NCBI RefSeq assembly: GCF_013201075.1
Contig: NZ_CP053708.1
Span: forward strand, 1,677,501 to 1,741,500
DNA from: Lichenicola cladoniae
GTDB lineage: Bacteria > Pseudomonadota > Alphaproteobacteria > Acetobacterales > Acetobacteraceae
Length of the DNA: 64,000 nt
Reading direction: 5' to 3'
A program made the position numbers and the translations under genes. The notes under the pieces are model-generated. The model did not search any database, was not told the DNA's origin, and saw only the letters and a program-made list of their open reading frames with translations. Each line of letters starts with the position of its first letter. Within the stretch, counting starts at the first letter, position 1. Shown in pieces: positions 17,399 through 26,928 of the stretch.

Positions 17399-18571
17399 GT
17401 GCTTCACGGAATGACCCAAGGCAGGTCCACGACCGACATCGCGATCATCGGCGGCGGTCTGGCCGGTGCCGCACTGGCGATCCAGAGCGCGTCGCATGGA
17501 CGCCAGGTGACGCTGATCGAGCGCGAGGCGGGCCCGCACGACAAGGTCTGCGGCGAGTTCCTGTCGCGCGAGGCCCTGCTGCACCTGCGCGCCCTGGACA
17601 TCGATCCGGCGCGGCTGGGCGGCATGCCGATCGACCGGGTCCGGCTGGCGACCGGGCGGGCGATGGCGGAGGTGGTGCTGCCGTTCCAGGGCATGGGCCT
17701 CTCGCGGCGCGTGCTCGACGAGGCGCTGCTCGCCCGTGCGCAGGCGGGCGGGGCGACCCTGCGACGGGGCTCCGCGGCCGGCGGGCTGGATGGCGGGCCG
17801 GGCGAACATCGCGTGCGCCTGCAGGATGGTTGCGAAATCGTCGCCCGCGATGTCGTACTGGCGACCGGCAAGCATGATCTGCGCGGCTGGAAACGCGGAC
17901 CCGGCCGGCAGAACGACCTGGTCGGATTCAAGCAGCATTTCCGGCTGACGCCCGGCCAGGCGGCCCGCCTGGCCGGCGCGGTCGAGCTGACGCTGTTCGC
18001 CGGTGGCTATGCGGGCCTGCAACTGGTCGAGGACGGGCAGGCGACATTGTGCCTTCTGGTCCGCCGCAGTCGCCTGGCCGAACTCGGCGGACGCTGGGGC
18101 GGGGTCCTCGCCTCGGTCGCGGAGGATGCACCCCTGCTGGGCGAGCGCCTGGCCGGCGCGCAGCCGGTGCAATCCCGTCCGCTGACCATTTCCGGCATCC
18201 CCTATGGCTTCGTGGCGCCGGCCACCGCCGGTCCGTCCGGGGCGGGCATATGGCGTCTCGGCGACCAGTCGGCGGTGATCCCGTCCTTCACCGGCGATGG
18301 CATGTCGATCGCGCTGCACAGCGCGGCACTGGCTGCGCGGATGCTGCGAGAGGGCAGCACGCCGGACGATCTGCAGGAGGCGATGCGTCGCGATGTCGGC
18401 AGGCAGGTCGCGGGGGCCGCATTGCTGTCGCTCGGCGCGGTCAGGCGGCCGTTGCAGCGGCCCCTGGTCGCGATCGCCCGGCTGGTTCCGGCGATCTCGA
18501 CGGCGATCGCGGCCGCGACCCGCATACCCGATGCCGCCCTGCAACGTGGCCTCGCCGGCGTCCGGGCCTGA
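17399..18571 (+). CDS. FAD-dependent oxidoreductase (hydroxylase / geranylgeranyl-reductase-like)
   Basis: A 390-residue flavoprotein with the dinucleotide-binding motif DIAIIGGGLAGAALA at the N-terminus and a KVCGEFLSREALLHL segment, as in the geranylgeranyl reductase / ring hydroxylase family. The second FAD motif is WRLGDQSAVIPSFTGDGMS. GTG 17399 is preceded by AAAGGG at 17388-17393; ATG 17411 is the alternative. It is the third gene of the polyketide cluster and likely oxidises the phenolic lipid ring, for example towards a quinone. Confidence 0.85.
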   Translation: MLHGMTQGRSTTDIAIIGGGLAGAALAIQSASHGRQVTLIEREAGPHDKVCGEFLSREALLHLRALDIDPARLGGMPIDRVRLATGRAMAEVVLPFQGMGLSRRVLDEALLARAQAGGATLRRGSAAGGLDGGPGEHRVRLQDGCEIVARDVVLATGKHDLRGWKRGPGRQNDLVGFKQHFRLTPGQAARLAGAVELTLFAGGYAGLQLVEDGQATLCLLVRRSRLAELGGRWGGVLASVAEDAPLLGERLAGAQPVQSRPLTISGIPYGFVAPATAGPSGAGIWRLGDQSAVIPSFTGDGMSIALHSAALAARMLREGSTPDDLQEAMRRDVGRQVAGAALLSLGAVRRPLQRPLVAIARLVPAISTAIAAATRIPDAALQRGLAGVRA

Positions 18572-18686
18572 TCCCGCCTGGGTGCATGACTGGCCAGGCG
18601 GCCGCCGCGGCAGGACGGCGCATCATCCTTGCTTCGGAGAAACGAACCTGCCTTCATCGAAAGACCAGTGGCTGGGCTGCCAGAGC

Positions 18687-21600
18687 ATGGTGAACCTCAC
18701 GAACGAGATGAATTTCGTCGGCGGCCCGGGCGAGATGGCGGGCCTCGTCCGGTCGAAGGACTGGTCGGCCACGCCGCTCGGGCCGATCGAACACTGGCCG
18801 CAGAGCCTGCGCACCACGGTCGGTCTCTGCCTGGCGTCGAATTTCCCGATCAACATCATCTGGGGCCCGGAACACACCCAGATCTACAATGACGGCTACA
18901 GCGTGCTGTGCGGCGAGCAGCACCCGGCTTTCCTCGGCATGAGCTATCCGGTCTCGTGGGCGTCGGCATGGCCGGCGATCGGCAAGCCGTTCGCCATGGC
19001 GCTCGCCGGGCAAACCTCGTTCCTGGAGAACCAGCGCATGTTCCTGAAGCGGAACGGCTATCTCGAGGAGTCGTTCTTCACCTTCTCGACCAGCCCGATC
19101 TACGACGAGGCCGGCGGCATCGGCGGGCTGTTCCATCCGGTCACCGAAACGACCGCCGCGATGCTCGCCGAGCGACGCAGCCGCCTGGTACGTGACCTGA
19201 TCGCGCGCCTCTCCGATGCGAACGATGTCGATACGGTTTTCGAACGTGCGGCCGCGACTCTCGCGGAATTCACATTCGACCTGCCGTTCGTCATTTTCTA
19301 CCGGCTGGAACCGCAGGACCAGTCCGACCGTCGCTACAGGGTGGCGGCCGCGGTCGGCCTGTCCAGCAATATCGCGGCCACTCCCGACAGGATCGGGCTC
19401 GACGCGATGGTCCCCTGGCCGATTGCCGCTTCGGTCCGCTCGAGGGGCCCCGAGCGGGTCGACGGCCTGGCCGCGATGCTGGCGGCGGGGCAATGCGGCC
19501 CGTACGAGGAACCGCCGGACGCCGCGTTCGCCGTGCCGATCAGCGTGCCCGGACCAGGCCTGCCGGTCGCGATGATGATCGCCGGCGCCAGCGCGCGACT
19601 GCCGATCGGGGACGGGTATCGCGGGCTCTACGAACTGATCGGCGCCGCGGTCGGGGCCGCCCTGGCAAACGCCCAGGCATCCGAGGACGAGCTTCGCAAG
19701 GCGCAGGCGCTGGCGGCGATCGATCGTGCCAAGACCACGTTCTTTTCCAACGTCAGCCACGAGTTCCGCACGCCGCTGACCCTGATGCTTGGACCGATCG
19801 AGGAAGCGCTCGCCGATGGCGGCGACCTGCCGGCATTGCAGCGCGAGCGGCTGCAGGTTGCGCACCGCAATGCGTTGCGGGTCCTGAAGCTGGTCAACTC
19901 GTTGCTGGATTTCTCCAGTATCGAGGCAGGACGATTGAAGGCCCGGTTCGCGCCGGTCGATCTCGCAAGCTTCACCGGCGAACTCGCCAGCAATTTCCGG
20001 TCCGCATGCGAAGTCGCGGGCCTGGAGCTGGTGGTCGACTGCCCGACGCTGGAGGCCCCGGTCTATCTGGATCGCGACATGTGGGAAAAGATCATTCTCA
20101 ACCTGCTGTCGAACGCGTTCAAGTTCACCTTCGCCGGACAGATCTCGGTGTCGCTGGTGCGTGAGGACGGGGCCGTGGCGTTGATCGTCGAGGATACCGG
20201 CATCGGTATTCCCGCAGCCGAGCTGCCGCGCATCTTCGAGCGCTTCCATCGTGTCGATGCCCAGCGCGGCCGCTCGCACGAAGGTACCGGCATCGGCCTC
20301 GCCCTGGTCGAGAGCCTGGTCCACCTGCATGCAGGCACGGTCACCGTCAGCAGCGTCGTAGACCAGGGAACGGTGTTTCGCGTGACGCTCCCGCTTGGTC
20401 ACGCCCATCTGGCGGCCGGGACGTTGCTGGACGACCAGGCGGTGGTGGCTGAGCCCATGCGACACTCAAGGGCAAGCATCTATGCCGACGAGGCGGCGCG
20501 CTGGCTGGCGGACACCGCAAGCGATGATACGGGCCGGCCAGACGTCGAGGGCAGGACGCGAATATTGCTGGCCGAGGACAATGCGGACATGCGGCGCTAT
20601 GTCGCACGCATTCTCGGCCAGGCCGGCTATCGCGTCGAGCTTGTCGGGAATGGCCTCGCTGCCGTCGCCGCATTGCGCACGGGCGCGTTGCCCGACCTGA
20701 TCCTGACCGACGTGATGATGCCGGGCCTCGATGGATTCGGCCTGTTGCGCCACATCCGCGCGGACAGCAGCCTCGACGGGATCGTGGTGATCCTGCTGTC
20801 GGCGCGTGCCGGAGAGGAGGCTCGTCTCGAAGGGCTTGCAGCCGGAGCCGACGACTACATCGTCAAGCCGTTCAGCGCGCGGGAATTGCGGGCCCGGATC
20901 GATGGCGCCATCAACCTGGCCCGGCAGCGTCGGGATGCTGCCATACGGGAGCAGGAACTGCTCGCGGAAATCGTCAACGAGCGCGCCCGTACGACGCTGC
21001 ACGAAACCGAGCGGCGTCTGGAATTCGCGCTGGAGGCGGGCCGTCTCGGAAGCTGGGAACTCGACCTGGTGGCACACGGCCTGATCGCATCGGCGATCGG
21101 GCGCGAGAATTTCGGAATCGACGGTTCGGATCCGCACAGCATGTACGATGCGTTGCTGGGCCGGATCCACCCCGAGGACCGGGACCGCCAGCGCCTCGCA
21201 TTGCAGCACGCGATCGACACACGCTCGGCCCTGGACATCGAGCACCGTACGGTCTGGCCGGACGGCCGCGTCACCTGGGTCGAGGTCTGCGGTCATGCGG
21301 TCTATGCCGAGGATGGCACCCCGCTTCGCATGATCGGCGTGTCGCTCGACGTGACGATGCGCAAGCAGGCGGAAGCGCAGCGAACGACGCTGCTCGACGA
21401 ACTCAACCATCGCGTCAAGAACACGCTGGCGGTCGTCCAGGCGATCGCGCGGCAGACGGAACGGAATGCCACGTCGCCGGCCGCCTTCATGACCGATCTC
21501 ACCGCCAGGATCACTGCCCTGGCGCGCGCGCACGACCTGCTTACCGAGGCATCCTGGGACGGTGCGCAACTGGCGGACGTGATCGACCAGACGCTGGAGT

Positions 21601-21992
21601 TCTATTCGAACAAGGATGGCGGGGTCAGCCAGGTTTCCGCGCAGGGGCCTGCGGTCAGGCTGAGCCCGAACGCCGCCATCTCCCTCAACATGGCGTTCCA
21701 CGAACTGGGGACCAACGCCGCGAAATACGGTGCGCTGTCGGTGCCGTCGGGGCGGGTCGGCGTCGACTGGCGGATCGATCGCTCGGTCGATCCATCGTGC
21801 GTCGATATCAGCTGGTCGGAAACCGGCGGCCCGGCGGTCGACATACCGACCAAGCGCGGCTTCGGATCGCGCATCATCGAGAGCGGACTTCCCGACATGT
21901 TCGGCGGCGAGGTTCGCCTGCACTTCGAGCCCGGCGGCGTCCGCTGCACCATGCGCCTGCCATTCTCCGGCGACATCATGGGCGTGGCCTGA
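18687..21992 (+). CDS. Hybrid sensor kinase with two transmitter modules (PAS-GAF-HisKA-HATPase-REC-PAS-HWE)
   Basis: About 1101 residues with no signal peptide or clear membrane helix. In order: a PAS-like region (GPEHTQIYNDGYSVL), a GAF-like region (residues about 180-320), a HisKA core with His358 in SHEFRTPL, an HATPase (EDTGIGIPAAELPRIFERF), a receiver with Asp675 in ILTDVMMPGLDG, a PAS domain (residues about 790-895), and a second kinase of the HWE type with His908 in ELNHRVKN and HELGTNAAKYG. Two different phosphoacceptor cores in one chain are unusual. The start is uncertain: no clear Shine-Dalgarno precedes ATG 18687 and the frame is open further upstream. It overlaps the next gene by TGATG. 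Confidence 0.9.
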   Translation: MVNLTNEMNFVGGPGEMAGLVRSKDWSATPLGPIEHWPQSLRTTVGLCLASNFPINIIWGPEHTQIYNDGYSVLCGEQHPAFLGMSYPVSWASAWPAIGKPFAMALAGQTSFLENQRMFLKRNGYLEESFFTFSTSPIYDEAGGIGGLFHPVTETTAAMLAERRSRLVRDLIARLSDANDVDTVFERAAATLAEFTFDLPFVIFYRLEPQDQSDRRYRVAAAVGLSSNIAATPDRIGLDAMVPWPIAASVRSRGPERVDGLAAMLAAGQCGPYEEPPDAAFAVPISVPGPGLPVAMMIAGASARLPIGDGYRGLYELIGAAVGAALANAQASEDELRKAQALAAIDRAKTTFFSNVSHEFRTPLTLMLGPIEEALADGGDLPALQRERLQVAHRNALRVLKLVNSLLDFSSIEAGRLKARFAPVDLASFTGELASNFRSACEVAGLELVVDCPTLEAPVYLDRDMWEKIILNLLSNAFKFTFAGQISVSLVREDGAVALIVEDTGIGIPAAELPRIFERFHRVDAQRGRSHEGTGIGLALVESLVHLHAGTVTVSSVVDQGTVFRVTLPLGHAHLAAGTLLDDQAVVAEPMRHSRASIYADEAARWLADTASDDTGRPDVEGRTRILLAEDNADMRRYVARILGQAGYRVELVGNGLAAVAALRTGALPDLILTDVMMPGLDGFGLLRHIRADSSLDGIVVILLSARAGEEARLEGLAAGADDYIVKPFSARELRARIDGAINLARQRRDAAIREQELLAEIVNERARTTLHETERRLEFALEAGRLGSWELDLVAHGLIASAIGRENFGIDGSDPHSMYDALLGRIHPEDRDRQRLALQHAIDTRSALDIEHRTVWPDGRVTWVEVCGHAVYAEDGTPLRMIGVSLDVTMRKQAEAQRTTLLDELNHRVKNTLAVVQAIARQTERNATSPAAFMTDLTARITALARAHDLLTEASWDGAQLADVIDQTLEFYSNKDGGVSQVSAQGPAVRLSPNAAISLNMAFHELGTNAAKYGALSVPSGRVGVDWRIDRSVDPSCVDISWSETGGPAVDIPTKRGFGSRIIESGLPDMFGGEVRLHFEPGGVRCTMRLPFSGDIMGVA

Positions 21993-22384
21993 TGGTCGCC
22001 GGCGCGATCCTGTCCGGCCTGCGGTTTCTCGTCGTCGACGACGAGCTGATGGTCGCCATGTATGTCGAGGACATGCTGATGGACCTTGGCTGCGCCGCCG
22101 TCGAATGCGCCGGCACGGTCGAGAAGGGCCTGGCGATCGCCGGCCGTCGCGAAACCGGTCTCGACTGCGCGATCCTCGACGTGAACGTCGCCGGGCAACG
22201 CTGTACCCCGATCGCCGACGCACTTGCCGCCCGGGGCGTGCCGTTCATCTTCGCGACCGGCTATGGACGCAGCGGTGTCGATGCGAGGTATGCCGACCGG
22301 CCCGTCCTCACCAAGCCCTTCGGCCCGGTGGGATTCGAACAGGCGGTGGCGGCGACGCTGGGCGTCAGCCCTCGATCAGGGTGA
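21992..22384 (+). CDS. Single-domain response regulator
   Basis: A 130-residue CheY-like receiver without an output domain. FLVVDDELMVA supplies the acidic pair, Asp63 in AILDVNVAG is the phosphoacceptor, and VLTKPFG supplies the conserved lysine. The ATG overlaps the TGA of the hybrid kinase, so it is almost certainly that kinase's partner, perhaps of the HWE module. Its last 20 bp overlap the 3' end of convergent glyS. Confidence 0.9.
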   Translation: MVAGAILSGLRFLVVDDELMVAMYVEDMLMDLGCAAVECAGTVEKGLAIAGRRETGLDCAILDVNVAGQRCTPIADALAARGVPFIFATGYGRSGVDARYADRPVLTKPFGPVGFEQAVAATLGVSPRSG

Positions 22385-24425
22385 AGTCGGCTACCCGCGC
22401 CAGCGTCGCACGGGTCTGCGACAGGAGGCGCAGCCGGTTGCGCCTGACGGGAGCGCTGTCCGCATTGACCGTGACCGCGTCGAAGAACACGTCGAGCGGC
22501 CGGCGCAGGCTGGCCATCGAGGCCATCGCCGCGTCGTAGCTCTCGTCGGCGAGCGCCGTATCGATGGTCGGCAGCGCCCGGGCGAGCGCATCGGCAAGTG
22601 CGTGTTCCTCCGCCTGGATCATCAGGGACAGGTCGGGCGCGCCGTCATGCGGACCGTCCTTCTTGTCCTCGATGCGCAGGATGTTGGCAGCGCGCTTGGC
22701 AGCGGCGAGCAGGTTCCTGCCGTCATCGGTGCCGAGCAGCCCTGCAACCGCCTCGGTGCGCGCGAGTAGCCTTGTAAGGTCCGGATCTTGTCCGACGGCC
22801 GATACCGCCGTCAGCACGTTATGCCGCGCACCCTCGGCGCGAAGCTGCACGCGCAGGCGGTCGGCGATGAAGCCGGGCAGGAGTGCGAGTTCGTCGTTCC
22901 GTGCGAGTGCGTCCGGGTAGAACGATGCCGCCTCGCGGAACAGCGCATCGAGGTCGATCCGGAGCCGATGCTCGCGGACGATGCGGATCACGCCGAGGGC
23001 GGCGCGACGAAGCGCATACGGATCGCCGGAGCCGCCGGGCTTCTCGCCGATCGCGAAGAACCCCGTCAGCGTATCGATCTTGTCGGCCAGCGCGACCGCG
23101 ATGGACACCGGCGCCGCCGGCAACGCATCGCCGGGACCGCGTGGCTGGTAGTGCTCGCGTATCGCGGCGGCAACCGGCGCGGCCTCGCCGTCATGCGTGG
23201 CGTAGTAGCCGCCCATCACCCCCTGGAGTTCGGGAAATTCGCCCACCATGCCGGTGGTGAGGTCGGCCTTGGCCAGCAGCCCTGCGCGTGCGGCCTGCAT
23301 CGCATCCGCGCCGATCGCGGTCGCCACGGCGGCGGCAAGCGACTGCAGCCGGACCGCGCGCGCGCCCTGGGTGCCGAGCTTCGCATGGAAGGTGACGCCA
23401 TCCAGGGCCGCGATTCGGCCGGCCAGGGTGACGGTGCGGTCGAGATCCCAGAAATGGCGCGCATCGGAAAAGCGTGCGGCCAGCACTCGCTCGTTACCGG
23501 CGATGATGGTGGCGCCGCCGTCGCCAGGAATGGTGTTGGCGATGAAGCCGAAGCGCGGGGCGGCACGGCCGTCCGGCTGGCGCAACGCGAAGTAGCGCTG
23601 GTTCACCCGCATCGACACCTGCATCACTTCGGGCGGCAGATCCATGAAGCGGTCGCCGATGCTGCCGATCAGCGGCACCGGCCATTCGACCAGGCCGGCG
23701 ACCTCGTCGAGCAGGCCGCCATCCGCGACCACGGTCAGGCCTTCCTGCGCCGCCAGTGCACCGATGCCGGACTCGACCAGACGCCGGCGCTCCTGCGCAT
23801 CGACATTCACATGACGCGAGCCAAGGGTTTGCTGCCAGTCGGCCGCGTCCCCGATCCGTACGGCGCCCGGCGAGAGGAAGCGATGCCCTTCGGTCAGGTC
23901 CGAGGCGACCAGTCCGTGTCCGTCGTCGCTGCCGTCGGCGAGACTGAACGGAACGACCTCTCCTCCCAGCAGGCAGACGATCCGGCGCAGCGGCCTGACC
24001 CACGCGAATGCGCTGGTGGCGCCCCAGCGCATCGATTTCGGCCATGGAAACCGGCGCAGCAGCCCGGGCATCGCCTCGGACACCAGTCGTGCCGCCTCGA
24101 TCGCCGGCGTCTCCCTGGAGAGTACCCAGAAGCCGTTCTCCAGGGTCAGCGCGTCGCGGCTGGCCTGGTGCTTGCGCAGGAAGCCGGCGAGCGCCTGCTC
24201 GGGAGCGCTTTCGCGCGGGCCGCGCTCGCTGCCGGAGCCGGCCGCGACGCCGGCGGCGACCGTCACCGCGAGTGCGATCCGGCGCGGACCGGAGAACGAG
24301 CGCGGCGCGGCCGGTGACAGCGGCGCCAGCGCCTCGACGACCAGCCGGGCGAGATCGGCCGCGGCCGGGGCCTGCATCCGCGCCGGGATTTCCTCGCAGA
24401 ACAGTTCGATAAACAACTCGGGCAT
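22365..24425 (-). CDS. glyS: Glycyl-tRNA synthetase beta subunit
   Basis: A 686-residue beta subunit of the bacterial alpha2beta2 glycyl-tRNA synthetase, carrying tRNA recognition. It begins ELFIELFCEEIPARMQ, the standard start, followed by GPRRIAL, and ends in the DALR-type anticodon region (RLRLLSQTRATLARVADFTLIEG). Length is normal. It starts 3 bp after the glyQ stop, so glyQS is an operon. Confidence 0.97.
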   Translation of the reverse strand: MPELFIELFCEEIPARMQAPAAADLARLVVEALAPLSPAAPRSFSGPRRIALAVTVAAGVAAGSGSERGPRESAPEQALAGFLRKHQASRDALTLENGFWVLSRETPAIEAARLVSEAMPGLLRRFPWPKSMRWGATSAFAWVRPLRRIVCLLGGEVVPFSLADGSDDGHGLVASDLTEGHRFLSPGAVRIGDAADWQQTLGSRHVNVDAQERRRLVESGIGALAAQEGLTVVADGGLLDEVAGLVEWPVPLIGSIGDRFMDLPPEVMQVSMRVNQRYFALRQPDGRAAPRFGFIANTIPGDGGATIIAGNERVLAARFSDARHFWDLDRTVTLAGRIAALDGVTFHAKLGTQGARAVRLQSLAAAVATAIGADAMQAARAGLLAKADLTTGMVGEFPELQGVMGGYYATHDGEAAPVAAAIREHYQPRGPGDALPAAPVSIAVALADKIDTLTGFFAIGEKPGGSGDPYALRRAALGVIRIVREHRLRIDLDALFREAASFYPDALARNDELALLPGFIADRLRVQLRAEGARHNVLTAVSAVGQDPDLTRLLARTEAVAGLLGTDDGRNLLAAAKRAANILRIEDKKDGPHDGAPDLSLMIQAEEHALADALARALPTIDTALADESYDAAMASMASLRRPLDVFFDAVTVNADSAPVRRNRLRLLSQTRATLARVADFTLIEG

Positions 24426-24428
24426 GAT

Positions 24429-25340
24429 CTAGGCCTCGCCCCGGAGCCATTCCTCGGCGCAACCGCGCGCGAGGTTGCGTACGCGGCCGATATAGGAAGC
24501 ACGTTCGGCCACCGAAATGACGCCGCGTGCGTCGAGCAGGTTGAACAGGTGGCTCGCCTTCAAACACTGGTCGTAGGCCGGCTGGGCAACGCCGTGTTTC
24601 ACCAGAGCGGCACTTTCGCGCTCGGCATCGGCGAAGTGGCGCAGCAGCATGTCGGTGTCGGCAAGCTCGAAATTATGTCGCGAGTAGTCCCGCTCGGCGC
24701 GCAGGAACACGTCGCCATAGGTCAGGCCGTGTCCGTTGAAGTCCAGGTCGTAGACGTTGTCGACGCCCTGCACGTACATCGCCAGCCGCTCGAGCCCGTA
24801 GGTAAGCTCGGTCGAGGGCAGCACCGTCGGGATGCCGCCGATCTGCTGGAAATAGGTGTACTGCGTCACTTCCATGCCGTCGCACCAGACTTCCCAGCCG
24901 AGCCCCCAGGCGCCGATGGTCGGATTTTCCCAGTCGTCCTCGACGAACCTGATGTCGTGTTCGAGCGGATCGATGCCGATGGCGCGATAGCTGTCCAGCA
25001 GCAGCGCCTGGCTGTCGTCCGGGGTCGGCTTCAGCAACACCTGGTATTGATAATAATGCTGCAGCCGGTTGGGGTTCTCGCCATAACGGCCATCGGAAGG
25101 TCGCCGGCATGGCTGCACATAGGCGGCGCGCCAGGGTTTCGGGCCGAGCGCACGCAGGCTGGTGGCGGGATGCAGCGTCCCGGCGCCGACTTCGGTGTCG
25201 TACGGTTGCAGGATCGCGCATCCCTGGTCCGCCCAGAACCGGTGCAGCGTCAGGATCAGGTCCTGGAACGACAGCGCTCCCGGCTTGCGGGAAACGGTGC
25301 CCCGCGCCTGGGTCGGGTTAGATGCCACCGCCGTTTCCAT
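24429..25340 (-). CDS. glyQ: Glycyl-tRNA synthetase alpha subunit
   Basis: A 303-residue catalytic alpha subunit with class II motifs: [40 protein letters not shown] and [19 protein letters not shown], all characteristic. ATG 25340 ([11 protein letters not shown]) gives a short non-conserved leader before the core; the frame is open further upstream. It is followed immediately by glyS. Confidence 0.96.
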   Translation of the reverse strand: METAVASNPTQARGTVSRKPGALSFQDLILTLHRFWADQGCAILQPYDTEVGAGTLHPATSLRALGPKPWRAAYVQPCRRPSDGRYGENPNRLQHYYQYQVLLKPTPDDSQALLLDSYRAIGIDPLEHDIRFVEDDWENPTIGAWGLGWEVWCDGMEVTQYTYFQQIGGIPTVLPSTELTYGLERLAMYVQGVDNVYDLDFNGHGLTYGDVFLRAERDYSRHNFELADTDMLLRHFADAERESAALVKHGVAQPAYDQCLKASHLFNLLDARGVISVAERASYIGRVRNLARGCAEEWLRGEA

Positions 25341-25494
25341 GGTCGTTCGGTCTCCAGAAGCTGGACGCGAGTTTACCCCCCCGTCATCGGCGGGCAGGGG
25401 ACAGGGGCGGCACCATACGGTCGGCCCCAATCGGCGGCAAGAAACCGGGGCGCTGCAGGAAATATCGGCGCGGCTGCCCATATGAGAGGTGGCC

Positions 25495-25977
25495 ATGACA
25501 GGGAGGGCCCAGGTGGACGACAGCACGGCCGACGGACTGGACGACACCGGCGTCGCTGCGATCCTGACCCGGACACGCCGCATTGCCCTGGTCGGCGCAT
25601 CGGCGAAGCCCGAGCGCGCGTCGAACGCGGTGATGCGGTTCCTGCTCGACCAGGGCTACGACGTGGTACCGGTCAACCCGGGCCTAGCCGGCCAGACCAT
25701 CCACGGGCGTACCGTGGTCGCGACGATCGAGCAGGCCGTGCCGCTGGATATGGTCGATATCTTCCGGGCCACCGACCAGGTGGCGCCCGTGGTGGACGAG
25801 GCGATCAGGCTCGGAGCCCGGACCATCTGGATGCAGCTCGGGATCGTGGACCCGGCCTCCGCGGCCCGCGCCTGCGCTGCCGGCCTGTCAATGGTGATGG
25901 ACCGTTGCCCGAAGATCGAGTGGCCGCGCCTCCGGCCGGGGCGCCTTCGAGCGGTGCCGGGAGACACATCGCCATGA
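25495..25977 (+). CDS. CoA-binding domain protein (YccU-like)
   Basis: A 160-residue single Rossmann-fold protein of the CoA_binding family, with [21 protein letters not shown] and the later [12 protein letters not shown] and [11 protein letters not shown]. Such proteins bind CoA or a nucleotide, but their role is not established. The start is ATG 25495, with AGAGG about 7 nt before it; an in-frame GTG two codons earlier is less likely. It is divergent from glyQ, with a 154-bp spacer. Confidence 0.87.
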   Translation: MTGRAQVDDSTADGLDDTGVAAILTRTRRIALVGASAKPERASNAVMRFLLDQGYDVVPVNPGLAGQTIHGRTVVATIEQAVPLDMVDIFRATDQVAPVVDEAIRLGARTIWMQLGIVDPASAARACAAGLSMVMDRCPKIEWPRLRPGRLRAVPGDTSP

Positions 25978-26046
25978 GCGGCCTATGTTGACGCACCTGC
26001 TGCCAGAGCCGACGATTCAGCAACCCTTCAACCGGATCAACCAGCC

Positions 26047-26886
26047 ATGAACAACGAAGAACGCGAACTCATCGAACGCTTCATCGCCCGTGTCGGCGGC
26101 AGCCCGCAGTCATCGGCGTTCGGCAGCGTCCCGGCCACGACCTCGCAGTCGTCGAACCTGCCGCCGCTCGATCCGGAGGCGGATCGCACCATCCGCGACA
26201 ATTTCCAGCGCTTCCCCGAGGCGCCCTATCGCATCACCCAGATGGCGGTGGTGCAGGAAGCGGCACTGGCCGAATCACAGAACCGCATCAAGCGGCTCGA
26301 GTGGGAACTGCAGCAGGCGCAGACGCAACTGCAGACGGTCCAGCAGCAGCCGCAGCAGAAGAGCGGTGGCTTTTTCGGCGGCCTGTTCGGCGGCGGCCAG
26401 CAGAACCAGCAGCAGCAGCCTCCGCCGCGCTGGGGCGGCCAGCAGGGCCAGGGCTACCAGGGCCAGGGTTATCAGGGCCAGCAAGGCTACCAGGCGCAGC
26501 AGGGCTACCAGGGCGGACCGCCGCAGCCGAGCTATCCGCCAGGCTACCAGCCCGGCATGTTCCAGCGGCAGGGCTCCGGCTTCCTGGGCTCGGCACTGAC
26601 CACCGCGGCCGGCGTGGCCGGCGGCATGGTGGCCGGTAACGTGCTGATGGACATGTTCAGCGGCCACGGCCTTGGTGGCGGCATGGGCGGTGGAATGGGC
26701 GAAGGCATGGGTGGCGGCTTCGGCGGCGGCGGCGGTGCGGGCGCCGATGGCGGCTTCAGCGGCGACGCCTTCGGCAATGCCGGCGGCGATGTCGACCCGA
26801 ACTTCGACAATGGCGGCGGCGGTGACAGCGATTTCGGTGGCGACAGCGGCGGCGGCGGCGATTTCGGCGGCGACAACAGCTTCTAA
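26047..26886 (+). CDS. DUF2076 domain-containing protein, low-complexity
   Basis: A 279-residue protein. An N-terminal helical part (NNEERELIERFIARVGG, RFPEAPYRITQMAVVQEAAL) and coiled-coil-like QQAQTQLQTVQQQ lead into a tandem (Q)GYQGQ-rich segment near residues 135-160. A hydrophobic GFLGSALTTAAGVAGGMVAGN follows, and the tail is almost only Gly/Asp/Phe/Ser. The arrangement is that of DUF2076 proteins. Function unknown. Its stop is 4 bp before a 17-bp perfect hairpin shared with the convergent gene. Confidence 0.88.
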   Translation: MNNEERELIERFIARVGGSPQSSAFGSVPATTSQSSNLPPLDPEADRTIRDNFQRFPEAPYRITQMAVVQEAALAESQNRIKRLEWELQQAQTQLQTVQQQPQQKSGGFFGGLFGGGQQNQQQQPPPRWGGQQGQGYQGQGYQGQQGYQAQQGYQGGPPQPSYPPGYQPGMFQRQGSGFLGSALTTAAGVAGGMVAGNVLMDMFSGHGLGGGMGGGMGEGMGGGFGGGGGAGADGGFSGDAFGNAGGDVDPNFDNGGGGDSDFGGDSGGGGDFGGDNSF

Positions 26887-26890
26887 CTGC

Positions 26891-26928
26891 CGGTGCGGTT
26901 CAGCCTGGCGGCAGGCTGAACCGCACCG
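26891..26928. terminator. Perfect 17-bp hairpin between convergent genes
   Basis: CGGTGCGGTTCAGCCTG (26891-26907), loop GCGG, then its exact inverted complement (26912-26928). It begins 4 bp after the DUF2076 stop and reaches into the last codons of the minus-strand gene ending at 26900. Position suggests a bidirectional terminator; there is no U-run on either side, so it may instead block RNase or work with Rho. Confidence 0.6.
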
